Shown: positions 34,670 through 47,495, counted from the stretch's first letter. The stretch: 64,000 nucleotides of DNA from Heracleum sosnowskyi (GCA_030848705.1 CM061236.1:140896574-140960573), one strand, 5' to 3'. The notes: a model not told the origin generated them from the letters alone. Numbers and translations are program-made.

Positions 34670-37193
34670 TCACGGCTGATCAGTATCGGCATATAGGTGA
34701 ATTACACGAGAACAGGTATAAACAGAGCAGACAGTGTGGAGAGCCATTAAACATAGGAGCACAATGCAAGCCAGCACTGTAAGAATCTTCCACGAACCAT
34801 ATACATAACTCCTGATACATTTCTCAGCTTTAACCTTCCACCTCCCGTTGTAATACTTGTTGACATCCTCCACCACCTTGTCTAAGAAGGGCACTTTTGT
34901 CAATTTCACAGACCTGCTCATCCCATTACAAAAGTTTGCCACCTCTTCATCACTCTTCAAACGATTGAAAATTATTCCCCTTTCTCTAAGAAATTTTGCA
35001 TCATCCTGTGTATCTACGATACCGTTTATAAATTCTGTAAACCGAGTAAAAACCAAAGGGCCTGCTGCGTTGCATGACTCGTAGGCCACCATGTTTCTCA
35101 TGATAATATCAGTATTGACATCAAGGTTTAATCTAGGGAGACATAAGTAGAGCTGGCCAAACGGGCGGTTCCGGACGTCTAAACCGGAACCGGCCCGCCT
35201 AATTAACTCGCCTAACCCGACTCGTAACGGTTTGATTCGGCCCGGCACAATTCGTATAAATAAAACGGGGCGTTTACGGGTTAATGTATTAAGAACCGGG
35301 CACGGCACGGACCGGCCCGCCTGAACCGTCCGAACCGGCCAGACCACTGAACCGGCACGGACAGCCCGTGGCACGGCACGTTGAACAATTGACATTTGAC
35401 AGACAGTATATATCAAAGTGTATATATAAACATTTGACTAAAAGTATATATGTTTAGTTTTAATATAAACATCAAGATGAAGTGTATATAATTGGTGTCA
35501 ATATTATAGTAATATACTTATCAACTATCAAGTCTTAAGTGAACACGAAGAGCATTACTGCATGTTAATTAAAGTTTTTTTCCTGACAACACCACAGATA
35601 CAATTGACATCTGTTTAGTTTAGAACTTTAGGGTCTCTTAGCATGTGACACTTGGTGTGCATGCATACAATGTTAATGATGAAGGCATGAAGCAGGCAGC
35701 TCTCTTCCCTTAAAATATGTATAATATGTATATTTAGCTCATAACAGATAGGTGCATGCAAAGGTGAACCGGCACGGCTGTGAATCGGCCCGCCATCCTT
35801 CCGTGCCGCACACGAGCTTGTCTTTCTTGGACACGGCACGGCCCGGCACGGCTCGTTACCAGAGACGTGCCGATCCCGTGTCCATCCTCCATCAACCCGG
35901 CTCGCCAAAAAACCGGCCCGGCCCGGCACGGCCGCCCGTTTGGCCACCTCTAGACATAAGGTACGTGTTTTTACGTCAAAATGAGTGCTGCAAATTCCAC
36001 CATCTGTTGGGACAACGCGCACTCCGGATTTAGACAACAAGGTGACAGAAGGGATAGTAAGTTCCTCGAGTAATGGGGAACGAACAAAGCTGTCATTTTC
36101 AGGCTTCAGATCTTCTTTTTCTCGCATGAAAATATTCGCAATAGGTTCTTTTACCATTTTAAGCACAGGAAGTTTTGTGATGATATTCCCTGGCATCTTA
36201 AGTAACACCTTCAACAATTTAGAGTTAAGTAATGCCTTGAAAAAACGTACCGGATATATATTTAGCTTTGACAGGGTTTTCCATATCACATTAAAGAACT
36301 TCAAGACTTTACTTTGGGATTCCTCATCAATAATAATTTCTTCGTACTTTTCGTTTTCTCCATTAAATTCTTCATCGTGATCAGTAATTTGTGATTTTCG
36401 GAAAGCCTTTGGCATCAGTAGGCGGTAAAAGAAATCAAGAACATGAGCAGAATCCTCAATAAGAATCTTAGGTAATTTATCAGGTGTTTTGAATGGATAT
36501 AGCTCTTTCGATAAACCCCTTAACATAGAAAGTAACATGTCATCAGCCGCATCCAAGGATCCCAATTGAAATTCGAACATTTTTCTTAGTAAAAACAAAG
36601 GAATTTGATTCTCAAGCATCAAGATATCTCTAAGGATTGCGATATGAGCCGACTTTCTACCTGCAGAATCAACAAGATTGGATGTTAATCTTGATGTAAC
36701 CCTAGTTAGCAACTTACCATATTCTTTCCTTGCGTAAACTTCAAGAAACTCGAGCAAGAAAGCCACATCAATGGCCATCATCCATGCTAAAGTTTCACCA
36801 TTAAGGTTGAGGTACTTGTGGTAGGAAGCTCGAATCCTCGACTCCAACACATAAATTTGATCAACAATTTCTTGAAAGTTATTAAAGCATTGAAGATGCT
36901 TCACGGTCCGTCTAGCAGCCGCAATTTTGTACCTTTCCATCTCATAAAGCTCTTGACGCCAGTGATGGTAAGGTCCTAATGCAACTTGTTGAGGAGTATA
37001 TGCATTAGGATTTGCATGAAGGAGTGTTGTGGGAACACTGAAGATACTAACTGGGATTTCATTATTATCTTCTTCGATCGAATTGTTCCTCGAGAGTTTT
37101 GCGAATTTGAACTACCCATCCATGTTCAATGAAAATACTGGTGTTGTTTGAGTGGACAGTCTGGGTAGCGGAAGTAAATACTGAGTTTGACAT
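34670..37193 (-). pseudogene. UPF0481/DUF247 protein, disrupted by a hAT insertion
   Basis: This is a paralogue of the intact gene at 53533-55287. It probably started at the ATG at 37193-37191 (MSNSVFTSATQTV). The coding sequence is broken twice: a 4-bp insertion near 37077 (GATCG where the intact copy reads A), and an 805-bp hAT element at 35148-35952. The remaining pieces align along the whole protein, for example MERYKIAAARRTVKHL, ETLAWMMAIDVAFLLEF, LRDILMLENQIPLFLLRKM and VAYESCNAAGPLVFTRFTEF, and then VNKYYNGRWKVKAEKC with the C-terminal hydrophobic segment. The open frame across the left hAT junction produces a chimeric tail that has no meaning. Function of the family is largely unknown; members are membrane-associated plant proteins. 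Confidence 0.92.
35148..35952. mobile_element. Non-autonomous hAT element with 8-bp target duplication
   Basis: Ends are TAGAGCTGGCCAAACGGG and, inverted, TAGAGGTGGCCAAACGGG, identical over 21 bp except one base. The 8-bp duplication GACATAAG flanks it at 35140-35147 and 35953-35960. About 230 bp at each end is GC-rich and crowded with CCGGCCCGGCACGGC-type motifs, while the middle is AT-rich. There is no transposase. The intact paralogue shows the uninterrupted target (54019-54030 region). Confidence 0.95.
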
Positions 37194-37379
37194 GTTTTGA
37201 ATATTCTTAAAACAGCAGGGGTGTTAAATTTTAGAGGGAGCTGTTGTGCTTATATAAAGTTTAGAATTAATGTATGGTATGGATTCTACAAAAGATAAGA
37301 AATGAGGCATTTTTTTTAGGGTTTTAATTCGTGGTGTATGAAATAAGGATCATTACAAGAAACATGGGTCATAAGCTAC

Positions 37380-37815
37380 CACTGTAAAAGGGACCGTCAA
37401 GGATTGGTTGAAAATGACGGCTATTTATGACTGAACAAAACCAACCAACAAGTTTTGTTGGAAATAGATCAAAACCGATCACCTAAAGATTAACTTTCGG
37501 TCAGTTATGCTTTCATTTCCAACTGAATATAACCAACCAATATTTGGTCCGAAATGATGTCAAAATCAACCAAGCCTTGGTTGGTTATGCAAGTAGTAGG
37601 CCCCATTTTTTAAGTAGCAAGCCATGTGGGATTTCACGTCGACTACAAAAGCGACCGAATAATTCCAACCGAAATTGGTCAAAAATGCCTACTAGGTGCA
37701 TTTAATGCACATAACAACATTTTAGTGTAGTGTCGCAATGTGATTGGTCCATGATATGAGCTGACACACGCCTTTTCAAAAGCGACCGAAAGCGGTCGCT
37801 TTTGATAGAAATTCG
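37380..37815. repeat. CACTA left subterminal repeats and 13-bp hairpin
   Basis: Short motifs such as CAACCAA and TTGGTC(A/G)(A/G)AAAT recur in both orientations, as in the transposase-binding subterminal arrays of CACTA elements. At 37776-37805 there is a perfect hairpin: TCAAAAGCGACCG, loop AAAG, then its complement. Confidence 0.8.
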
Positions 37816-38000
37816 GTCTATTTTGTCTCCTAAGTAATAAATAAGATATACACCCATATTTATTATCTTCTTGTTCAAACATTTATGAAACTTTAATTTG
37901 AAAGAGAAGAAGAGAAGTTGGGAGTACAAGCCAAAAGACATATATAAAGAGGGTATTGAACTCATTAAATTGTAAGTTTTGAAGTTTTGTATGTACTTAA

Positions 38001-38054
<54 letters not shown>
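38001..38054. repeat. Compound (AC)n(AT)n microsatellite
   Basis: About 14 AC units are followed directly by about 13 AT units. It lies between the left subterminal region and the transposase of the CACTA element. Confidence 0.95.
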
Positions 38055-38060
<6 letters not shown>

Positions 38061-38302
38061 GCATTTTATTAAAAATTTGAATTGTGAAATATATTTGAAG
38101 TAGTTGTTCATTTCAATTTCTCTTTTGAACATGGGACATGGTAGAGCTATTTCCTCATCATATAATGCTAAATTTGGACATTATATGCATGTCACAAATA
38201 ATTATACTTCTCAAATTGCTTGAATCTTAAATATTATGATATTTACATGTGTTGGTTAAATAAATGTATTGAGTTAGTAGTTTTTTGTTTATATACATGT
38301 AG

Positions 38303-40451
38303 ATGTCTATCAATGATCGTAGTTGGATGCAACGTCGGTTAGAAAGTGGTCGTATTACACTTACTAAAGAGTATAAAGAAGGAGTTTAATTTTTTTTAGA
38401 TTGTGCGAAAAAATATGGAATGCGTGGAAATTTGACAAAATGTCCTTGTAAGAATTGTGTAAACTCAAATTGGGAAACTCTTGACAACGTTAAGTATCAT
38501 CTAATTGCTAGTGGCTTTTGTTTGGATTATAAAGTTTGGAATTACCATGGTGAAAAATTAGAAAGAAAACAAGCACAACGATCACGTAAACACCCGTGTG
38601 TATCTAATGAAGAAGAACCACCGGTAGATATGGATGCAATGTTATGAGATGTCCGGATTGAAAATAATAATTTTGTCGATAATGTGGATGGTAGAGAAGA
38701 AGAACTCCCTAATAAGAGTGCTTCTAAATTTTTTGAGGAGGTTAATAAATCTGGATCCCCCATTTATCCCGGCAACATAAATTATAAAAAACTTTCATTC
38801 TCAATGAAGTTGATGCATTTTAAAAGTGTCTCCCATTGTAGTGAAAAAGCTTTCAATTTGTTACTTCAAACTATTGGTGATATGCTCCCACCAAAACATA
38901 CATTACCAAGTACTTGCTACGAAGTGAAAAAAAATGATGAAAATTTTGAATTTATCATACAAGAAGATTGATGCGTGTGAGAATGATTGTATGTTATTTT
39001 ACGGGGATGACAAAGGTAAAATTGTATGTGATCATTGTCAAAAGGATCGCTACAAAGATTTGCCGAAGAAAAAAAGTGCTAGAAATATTTCGAAGAAGAT
39101 CTTAAGATACTTTCCTCTTATTTCTCACTTACAAAAGTTATTTATGTCGGAGCATACCGCGAAACATATGACATAGTATAAGGATAGAGAAGTAAAATAG
39201 GGGCAACTTAGTCACCCTTCGGATGGGGACGATTGGAAAATTTTTGATAGACAACACCCATCTTTTGCTAAAGAGGTTCGAAATGTTCGACTTGGACTTT
39301 CGACCGATGGTTTTAATCCTTTTGGCAATTCCGGAAATAAAGTTTACACGGTTTGGCTGGTGATAATTGTTGTCTATAATCTTCCACCTTCGATGTGTAT
39401 GAAAAGACCTTTTATGTTTTTAACTCTTCTTATTCCGGGTCCATATAATACTAGCAAAGATCTCAACGTATATCTAAGACCCCTTATCGACGAGTTAAAA
39501 ATATTATGGCATAACGGAGTCGAGACATTTGATCAATCACAAAAAAACAATTTCCACGTGAGGGCGACACTAATGTGGACCATTAGTGATTTTCCGGCTT
39601 TAGCCCAACTTAAAGGATGGTCAACAAAAGGAAAGATGGGATGTCCGGTTTGTCTTGGAAGCGTTATTGGTTTTTAACTTAGAAATTGTGGAAAATGTTG
39701 TTTTTATGGTACCAATCGATTTTTTTTGGATGCAAACGATTATCTCCGAAAAAAAGGCTTTAAGTTTGCAACTACGGAACGAAATATGTTTAGAGGTCGG
39801 GTAAGTGGTGAGTATGAGAAGTCTTTCTGTGAAGGGTTGGAATTCCCTCCTCCTAGAAGACATTCTCAACATAGGGCATTGGGTTATGGAAAAGAACATC
39901 ATTGGACTAACATGCCAATGTTCTTTACAATTGTGGATGATCGGTTAAAGACAAAGGATCATAAAAAATCAAGGTTGGATTGTAAAGAACTTGGCGTGAT
40001 GTCTGGGTTGTGGTTAAAAGATGGAGTCAAGCCTAAAGTACGATATACACTTACTAGACCTCAACTTCAACTTTTGTGTGAATGGGTTTCGAAATTGAAA
40101 CTTCTGGATGGATGTTGCTCTAATCTTAGTCGGTGCATAAAAATGAACATTCTTAAATTTCATGGCTTGAAATCACATGATTGTCACATTTTCATGCAAA
40201 AGTTGATGTCTATTGCATTTCGCGAGTTCTTGCCACGTGATATATTGGATGCCCTAGCTGCGCTTTCTAAATATTTCGTGGATATTTGTTCGACAATTCT
40301 AATTCGTAGTGATTTGGAAGTTTTGGAAAAATCCATAGTTAAGACACTATGTGTGTTGGAAACTATATGTTTTACTCATAAAATTAAAAATAATGAAGGT
40401 ATGCTATTCTTTGAATATACTTCAACCGATCTCATTCCTAAGTATACCTAA
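38303..40451 (+). pseudogene. CACTA TNP2-like transposase, broken
   Basis: From MSINDRSWMQRRLESGRITL the product reads as a Transposase-associated domain (TKCPCKNCVN... KYHLIASGFCLDYKVWNYHG). A Transposase_21 core follows (FNPFGNSGNKVYTVWLVII, VYNLPPSMCMKRPFMFLTLL, IPGPYNTSKDLNVYLRPLID, GWSTKGKMGCPVC), then a DUF4218-like end (LKSHDCHIFMQKLMSIAFRE). Lesions include TAA at 38387, TGA near 38645, frame changes near 38970 and 39175, and a stop near 39675. It cannot make an active transposase. Another source would be needed for the element to move. Confidence 0.88.
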
Positions 40452-40969
40452 TCCCCTAAGTTAATTTATTTATCTAAACTCTTCACACATTTTTGCTTAT
40501 CTTCGATGGAACCTGATTTCAAATTAGTAAACTTAGTTTAGAGAACTTTAAAATCACATAAATTAATAACGCATTTGCTACCTTACTAATATTACTTTTA
40601 AATCATTGTGAAGATCAGAGCTGATATGATCTTTGTTTTCTTTCAAATTTAGACAAAGCTGAATTTGTAATTTATCATACACTATTTTTGTAACCTGGAT
40701 TTATAGTAGTTTTCTGGGCCGATTTGGTATAGTCGTGAACATAAGGTTAAAGTTGACTGATTCATATTTGAGGCAAAAATAAGTCCCATGTTGTGTGAAG
40801 TCAAGTCTAACCAGAAATTTTGAATCTGGTTTCTGATGCAGAAAACATAAAAATCTGAGAAATCTTCAACCACCGGATTTTAGAATGCTTCATAAGCTTT
40901 CCGAAACATCTTGAATTTCAGAAAACGACAAGTATAACAATATTTTGAAAAAAAATTATTTCATTTCAG

Positions 40970-41182
40970 GCGATCGATCAAGCTAACAGAGATTACACTA
41001 CGGACGAGGAAAGTGAAGAAACATATGGAGAAGGAGATGGAGAAGGCTCTAGCACTGATGATGAAAATGGCAATGATGAAAATGACAGTGCTGATGCAGG
41101 GGCGGCTGATGATGGCAGTGCGGGGGAGGATGGTGATGTTGGTGGTGATAATGCAAGGAATGATTATGCTAGTGATCAGTAG
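40970..41182 (+). pseudogene. Acidic C-terminal exon of a CACTA protein
   Basis: After a TTTCAG acceptor at 40964-40969 there is a 70-residue open frame without an ATG. It begins AIDQANRDYTTDEESEETYG and ends NARNDYASDQ before TAG at 41180-41182. It is very rich in D, E and G. Its place between the transposase and the nested copia, and its splice acceptor, suggest the last exon of a CACTA-encoded protein, perhaps a TNPA-like product. The region 40452-40969 would be intron or decayed exons. Confidence 0.5.
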
Positions 41183-41383
41183 ATGTAGTTGTAAACTATA
41201 TCTCAAGTAACTATTAACGGTAGTAGCTATTAACTTATGATGTTGTAAGTGAATTTAACTAAGACACTTGATTTGTGGATTTGTGAACTTGTAGTGAATA
41301 CTTAGTACTTTTGGTTGGTGGCCGGTGTAAGGTCATACTCGGATCTATTTAACTTCATTAATTAATCCACAAATATTGTTTTT

Positions 41384-41632
41384 TGTTATGTACAATTATG
41401 GATGACCTTTCCACAGCTCAACCTTTGATCTTTCAACTTATGTAACTTAAGGCTCTTGGCTTTACAAGTCTTAACTTTTGGCTTTACAAGTACTATGTAA
41501 CCTCAACTTATAAGCCTATAAATAGGCTCCAATCTTGAGCTTGTGACACACACAAATACATAATGAAATCTATGATTCCTCCTCTCTTCTATGTGCTCTT
41601 TATATAGAGTATAATATATTACTTATATAACA
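41384..41632 (+). repeat. 5' LTR of nested copia
   Basis: 249 bp, 22 bp longer than its partner because CTTAACTTTTGGCTTTACAAGT is a tandem duplication near 41470-41491. TATA-like CCTATAAATAGGC lies near 41515-41527. Confidence 0.93.
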
Positions 41633-43219
41633 CGTTATCAGCACGACAAGCTCTTTCGCTCCGTTATTACGATGGTGGACCTTATATCCATGAAGTTGAT
41701 TAACTTTTACAAACATGAAAGATTATTTTGATATCCTAGTGGAACTTTAAGCTCCAAACCGTATTAGCTAGAAAAATTGGTTGATTGTTTAAGTGAGAAA
41801 TCCAAAGAGGATTAGCCAATACTTATTTTAAGATTAAAAGGTACGCATCCCCTTTATCGCTCTTCTTTTTCATTGCATTGTTCTAAATGTGTGTTTGTAT
41901 GAGTTGTTCTAATTTACATTTTCCGTAAAAATTATATTGAATTTGTTTTACATCGAAATCTATATATTTTAGGTATTTCGGAAAAATCTCTTAAATTTCT
42001 ACAACTTTAGTTGTTTAGCATTTTTGAGATTCTACAAGTAAATTTATAAAATTGGTATGTTTGATTCTCAACAATTCTGATTCCTCATAAAATTCTTAGC
42101 TAATTCATTATTTCTCGAAATATTATGACTTTGGACTCGTTGGAAAGATATTTCGATTATCTGCAATTTTCGTTCTTTGTGTTTTCCATAATTCTGCTTG
42201 TATACATGTTCAAATCTGCCCTTTTTGTAATCTGGTGGATTAATTTCACTAGATGTGTTATAGCTTTGAATATTCGTAGTAAATCAAGCTTTTATCCAAT
42301 AATTACGAGTAATATCATTCTGGAAAGCTTGTTTCGATCTCTGTGTTTTGTGTTCATATTCCATTGTCAAATTATGTGATTTCAGTATCTTAAACATCAA
42401 ATTATCATTGTGATCAGGGGCTGATTCTGTTCTGGCAGTCCGTATTTTAATTATTTCTGAATTCGTTACATCTTTGTTTGTGACAAGCCTTACCATTCTG
42501 GAAAGGTATCGGAATTGTCTACAAGTTTCTTCTTTTGCCCTTTTTGATTTGAGTTCATCTTAATAGTGTAATTTGGCTTTCTTTCGGACTGGTTGGTTCT
42601 GATTTTTTTTTTATCTTCGATAGTCTATTTTGTTCGATATTTGGTTTTGTGACATTGTATCAATGTGCTTTCATATATAATCATTTGATTATTAAATTAT
42701 TTCGATGTGCACTTCTATTTGTGTGTATCTTATTATGCCTTTGTAGAACTCACACAAAATATTATAGCTATTGCGATATGATTGCAGTGAAAATATATTG
42801 AGTGATATTATTATACATTGATGCAAAGAAAATTGATGGTTATGATTTAAAATTGTGCAAAAAAAGGGGGGGTTTTGAGAAATGAATAAGTACATAAAAA
42901 TGAGACATCTTGTGACTGAACTATGCACATAATATTTTAATTCTACTATATCGTTTTATCCACATATTTAAATGTTTTATGCTTGCTTCAAATAAATGAC
43001 AGTTTAATATTATAATATTTTTTTGTGAAGTCTTACTTGTGATATATATAATATATGGTAATGTTGTGTTATCATTATATGATTTATAAATTTGATTTTA
43101 ATTGATATTACATGATAAATTTATTCAAATCTTAAGTTTGATCTCGGGTGGTATATGAATGAGATGTTTTGGATATTAGTTTTCTAATCTTCATTTATAT
43201 ATTTGCTTTGTGAAAAAAT

Positions 43220-46200
43220 ATGGCAAGTACTCTCTCATCATGTGTTGCAAAAGATGAAGAATCATTTTGTCTAGCGGATAGTGCAACGACACATACGATT
43301 TTAAGAAATGAAGAATATTTTCCGCATCTCATACTAGCTAGAGCTAATGTAAATACAATATCGGGTGCATCAGATCTTATTGAAGGCTCCGGAAAAGCAA
43401 ATATAGTGCTACCTAATGGTACACGTTTATTTATTGAGAGTGCAATGTTTTCCACCCGATCAAAAAGAAACCTTTTGAGTTTCAAAGATATACGCCGCAA
43501 TGGCTATCATATTGAGACAACAAATGAAAATGACGATGAATATCTATGTATCACGTCCATAGTCTCTGGGAGGAAACAAATAATAGAAAAACTCCCATCA
43601 TTTAAATCTGGATTATATTATACCTTTATTAATCCAGTAGAGACGCATATGGTGATGAGCCAAAAATTATCAGACCCAAAAATTTTTCTTACATGGCATG
43701 ATCGTTTAGGCCATCCGGGTTCAACAATGATGCGAAGAATTATAGAAAATTCAAATGGGCATCCTTTAAAGAACAAGATTGTCCCATTGTCCAAGGATTT
43801 TTCTTGTGTTCCTTGTTTCCAAGGAAAATTAATAACAAGGCCATCACCCATGAAAGTTGCAATTGAATGTCCATCATTTTTAGAACGAATTCAAGGAGAT
43901 ATATGTGGACCTATTACCCCATCAAGTGGGCCATTTCAGTACTTTATGGTACTTATAGATGCATCGACACGTTGGTCGCATGTTAGTTTATTGTCCACTC
44001 GTAATGTTGCCCAGTAATAAACAATTGTAGAAGGGGGGTTGAATACAATTGTATAAGATTCTCAACTTAATAAGATATGAATCACAAATATGAAAGAATA
44101 ATAACAGCTTTATTAAATCTGATATAAAACTGTTACAAAACTCTCTCAAGAAATTATGTGTTCTTGAGAGCTGCTAGATTATAAAAACTCTCTCAAGAAA
44201 TTCTGATGTTCTTGAGAGCTTCTAGATTACAAAAAATACTCGAGTGTGTTATCGATTATGTTCACCCTTTTTGTCTCACATAAATCGAAACCTAAAACTG
44301 TGTTTATATACTACACAGCTTCTCTATCAATGATAAGTCCTAATCAATTACAAAGATTGAAACCTATCCTTAATCGATAGCTTCATTACTACAAACCAGG
44401 AACCGACAGAATAATCTTCCTTATTTAACTAGACTCCAAATATAACTCGAAGTAGGAATCCTGATCAGATTCCAGTCCTGATGATCAATCCTGATCCCAG
44501 TCCTGATATTCATTCTGATCCTGACGACCATGTAATCCTGATGATGTCAGCAATCCTGATCAGTTGAAGTCTAGATCTTGACGATCATTGAATCCTGATC
44601 TAACACGTAATGTTGCATTCGCAAGACTCCTTGCCCAAATAATCCGTATAAGGACACAATTCCCTGATCATGCAATCAAGAAAATTCGATTGGATAATGC
44701 AGGAGAATTTATTTCTCAATCTTTTAATGATTATTGCATGGCAATTGGGATTGATGTGGAACATCCGGTTCCACACACGCATACCCAAAATGGTCTAGCA
44801 GAATCTTTTATTAAGAGACTACAATTGATTGTTAGACCCTTACTTATGAAAACAAATTTACCAAATACTGCTTGGGGACATGCAATATTACATGCTGCAT
44901 TACTTGTTCGTTTAAGACCGACGGCTTATCATAAAAAATTCCCCATTGCAGCTTGTAAATGGTCAAGAACCAAATATTTCGCACTTAAGAATTTTTGGGT
45001 GTGCGGTTTATGTTCCAATATCTCCTGCCCAACGTACAAAAATGGGACCTCAAAGAAGATTAGGGGTATACGTTGGGTTTGACTCTCCCTCAATTATCAA
45101 ATATTTGGAGCCCTTAACTAGTGATTTATTCAAGGCAAGATTTGCCGACTGTCAGTTTGATGAGACAGCTTTTCCTGCATTAGGGGGAGATAAGTCAAAA
45201 TTTGAAAAAGAAAGAAAAGAAATTTTGTGGAATGCAGTATCTCTGTCTCATTATGATCCTCGCACAAATCAATGTGAGCTTGAAGTTCAAAAGATTATCC
45301 ACCTACATGAAGTGGCAAATAAATTGCCAGATGCATTTACTGATGTCAAAACAGTGACGAAGTCACATATACCAGTTGTTAATGTTCCTTGTAAAATTAA
45401 ACTTCTTGATGAAAGGAATAAAAGCATGCTAGCAAATGAGTCTAAAACGCGCCAGAAGCGTGGTAGACCTATTGGATCCAAAGATAAAAATCCTAGAAAA
45501 TCAGGGAGACTTGATGAACAAGCCGGTACATCAAATGACATCATTCCAAATGAAATAGAATTGATCACTGAAGAGACGTCTTCAAAAGATGATCAAACAC
45601 CTGAAATTGTTGACAATGAAGAGATCTCGATAAATTATATCGTTTCAGGAAAGAGGTGGAATCGAAAAGAAATTGCCATGGATGAAATATTTGCATATAC
45701 AGCTACTCTTGACATTTCTGAAGAAATTGAGGATCATGAACCTAGATCGATCTATGAATGTAAAAGAAGAAATGATTGGCCAAAATGGAAAGATGCAATT
45801 GAGACAGAATTGAAATCACTTGAAAAACGTCAAGTTTTTGGACCAATTGTCCAAACACCTACAGGTGTGAAACCCGTTGGATATAGATGGATATTTGTGC
45901 GCAAAAGAAATGAGAAAAATGAAGTTGTGAGATACAAGGCACGCCTTGTTGCACAAGGCTTCTCACAAAGACCGGGAATTGATTATGAAGAGACTTATTC
46001 CCCGGTAATGGATGCAACAACATTCAGATTTTTACTAAGTTTATCAATTTTGGAAGGGCTCTGTATGAATTTAATGGATGTTGTAACTGCTTACTTATAT
46101 GGGTCACTAGATAATGACATTTACATGAAAATCCCTGATGGATTGAAAATGCCTGAAGCATGTAGTTCAAGACCCCGAGATATTTACTCAATTAAGTTAC

Positions 46201-47354
46201 GAAGATCATTGTATGGATTGAAACAATCAGGTCGAATGTGGTATAATCGTCTCAGTGAGTACCTTTTGAAAAATGGTTATGCTAATAATGTGATTTGTTC
46301 ATGTGTTTTTATTAAAAGGACAAAAATGGGGTTTACTATCATTGCAGTTTATGTTGATGATTTAAACATCATTGGGACCCCAGATGCACTTCATGAGATG
46401 ATTGAATATTTGAAAAGAGAATTTGAAATGAAATATTTAGGCAAAACGAAGCTTTGCCTTGGTTTTCAGGTTGAACATATATCTAAAGGAATCTTTGTCT
46501 ACCAGTCATCATATATTGAAAAGATCCTTAAAAGATTTATTATGGATAAAGCATATCATGTGAGTACACCCATGGTCGTTCGTTCGCTTGAAAAGAAAAA
46601 GGATCCATTTCGCTCAAGAGAAAAGGGAGAAGAACTTCTTGGTCCTGAAGTACCACATCTTAGTGCTATTGGTGCACTAATGTATCTTGCCAATTGCACA
46701 CGTCCTGATATTGCATTTTTTGTTAATTTATTGGCAAGACATAGTTCTGCTCCTACTCGAAGACACTGGACTGGTGTGAAACAAATATTTAGATATCTTC
46801 AAGGAATAATGGATATGGGTTTGTTTTATTCTAAAGACTCACAAGTGGAATTAGTTGGTTATGCAGATGCATGATATCGGTCTGATCCTCACAAAGGAAG
46901 ATCACAAACAGGTTACATATTCACATATGGTGATACCGCGATATCTTGGCGGTCTATAAAGCAGACTCTTGCAGCAACTTCTTCGAATCATGCTCAATTG
47001 TTAGCACTTCATGAAGCAAGTCGAGAATGCGTGTGGCTAAGGTCTTTGGTCCATCATATCCGAGAATCATGTGGTCTTTCAGTCAATAAATGAAGTCCAA
47101 CTGTTCTGTTTGAAGATAACGAAGCATGTATCACTCAGACTCGAGAAGGTTATATTAAAGGAGATAGGACGAAACACATTGAACCAAAGTTCTTTTTCAC
47201 CCATGAACTTCAGCAAAGGGGAGAAATCGATATTTGTCAGATTCGCTCATGTGAGAATCCAGCCGATTTGTTCACAAAAGCGCTACCTACATCATCATTC
47301 GAGAAATTGATGAATAAGATTGGGATGCGTAAACTTCGAGATATATTGAAATGA
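43220..47354 (+). pseudogene. Nested copia pol: protease, integrase, RT, RNase H
   Basis: The domain order is: protease-like FCLADSATTHTIL, GAG-pre-integrase TWHDRLGHPGSTMMRRI, integrase (GDICGPITPSSGPF... IRLDNAGEFISQSFNDYC... THTQNGLAESFIKRLQ), reverse transcriptase (YRWIFVRKRNEKNEVVRYKA, LMDVVTAYLYGSLDNDIYMK, AVYVDDLNIIGT) and RNase H (SRECVWLRSLVHHI, NPADLFTKALPT). Lesions are the solo LTR at 44005-44605, a frameshift near 44945, and in-frame stops at about 46872-46874 and 47089-47091. The last codon is followed by TGA at 47352-47354. The gag domain was not found. Confidence 0.9.
44005..44605 (+). repeat. Solo LTR in copia integrase, 5-bp target duplication
   Basis: The 601-bp insert starts TGTTGCCCAGTAATAAAC, ends CTGATCTAACA, and is flanked by CGTAA at 44000-44004 and 44606-44610. 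Removing it rejoins the integrase frame. It contains a tandem duplication of a self-complementary block (CTCTCAAGAA...TTCTTGAGAG, about 44146-44230) and many copies of TCCTGATSA between 44455 and 44600. No internal coding sequence is present. Confidence 0.93.
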
Positions 47355-47495
47355 GGGGGAGACATGATACTTCTTTTACATTACATTATGTGCAACACAT
47401 GTACTCTTTTCCCTTCACTAGGGTTTTTCCTACCGGGTTTTTCCTAGTAAGGTTTTAACGAGGCATGATGTTAGTACATGTCATCCAAGGGGGAG

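Larger units (their letters stand above)
32690..34679. repeat. Direct repeat of a DUF247 3' end (two copies)
   Basis: 32690-32747 and 34612-34679 are similar throughout: GTTATTAC, then ACCAC..CGCC, then CAAATTA(C/T)AAGATCACGGCTGA. The second copy is the 3' end of the DUF247 pseudogene. The first is an isolated relic, so another gene end, or a partial duplication, once lay here. A CAGGGCCGGCCC stretch, resembling a hAT end, follows the first copy at 32748; no matching right end was found. Confidence 0.65.

Noticed and set aside
35148..35460. Arginine/proline-rich N-terminal extension of a DUF247 ORF (MIYTVCQMSIVQRAV...)
   Set aside because: It is read-through of the GC-rich end of the inserted hAT element into the broken gene.
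37999..38055. Coding meaning of the poly-(Y/I/C/V) ORF over the AC/AT repeat
   Set aside because: It is a simple microsatellite.
42125..42379. Possible gag of the nested copia element
   Set aside because: The 84-residue frame is hydrophobic and has no gag or zinc-knuckle feature.
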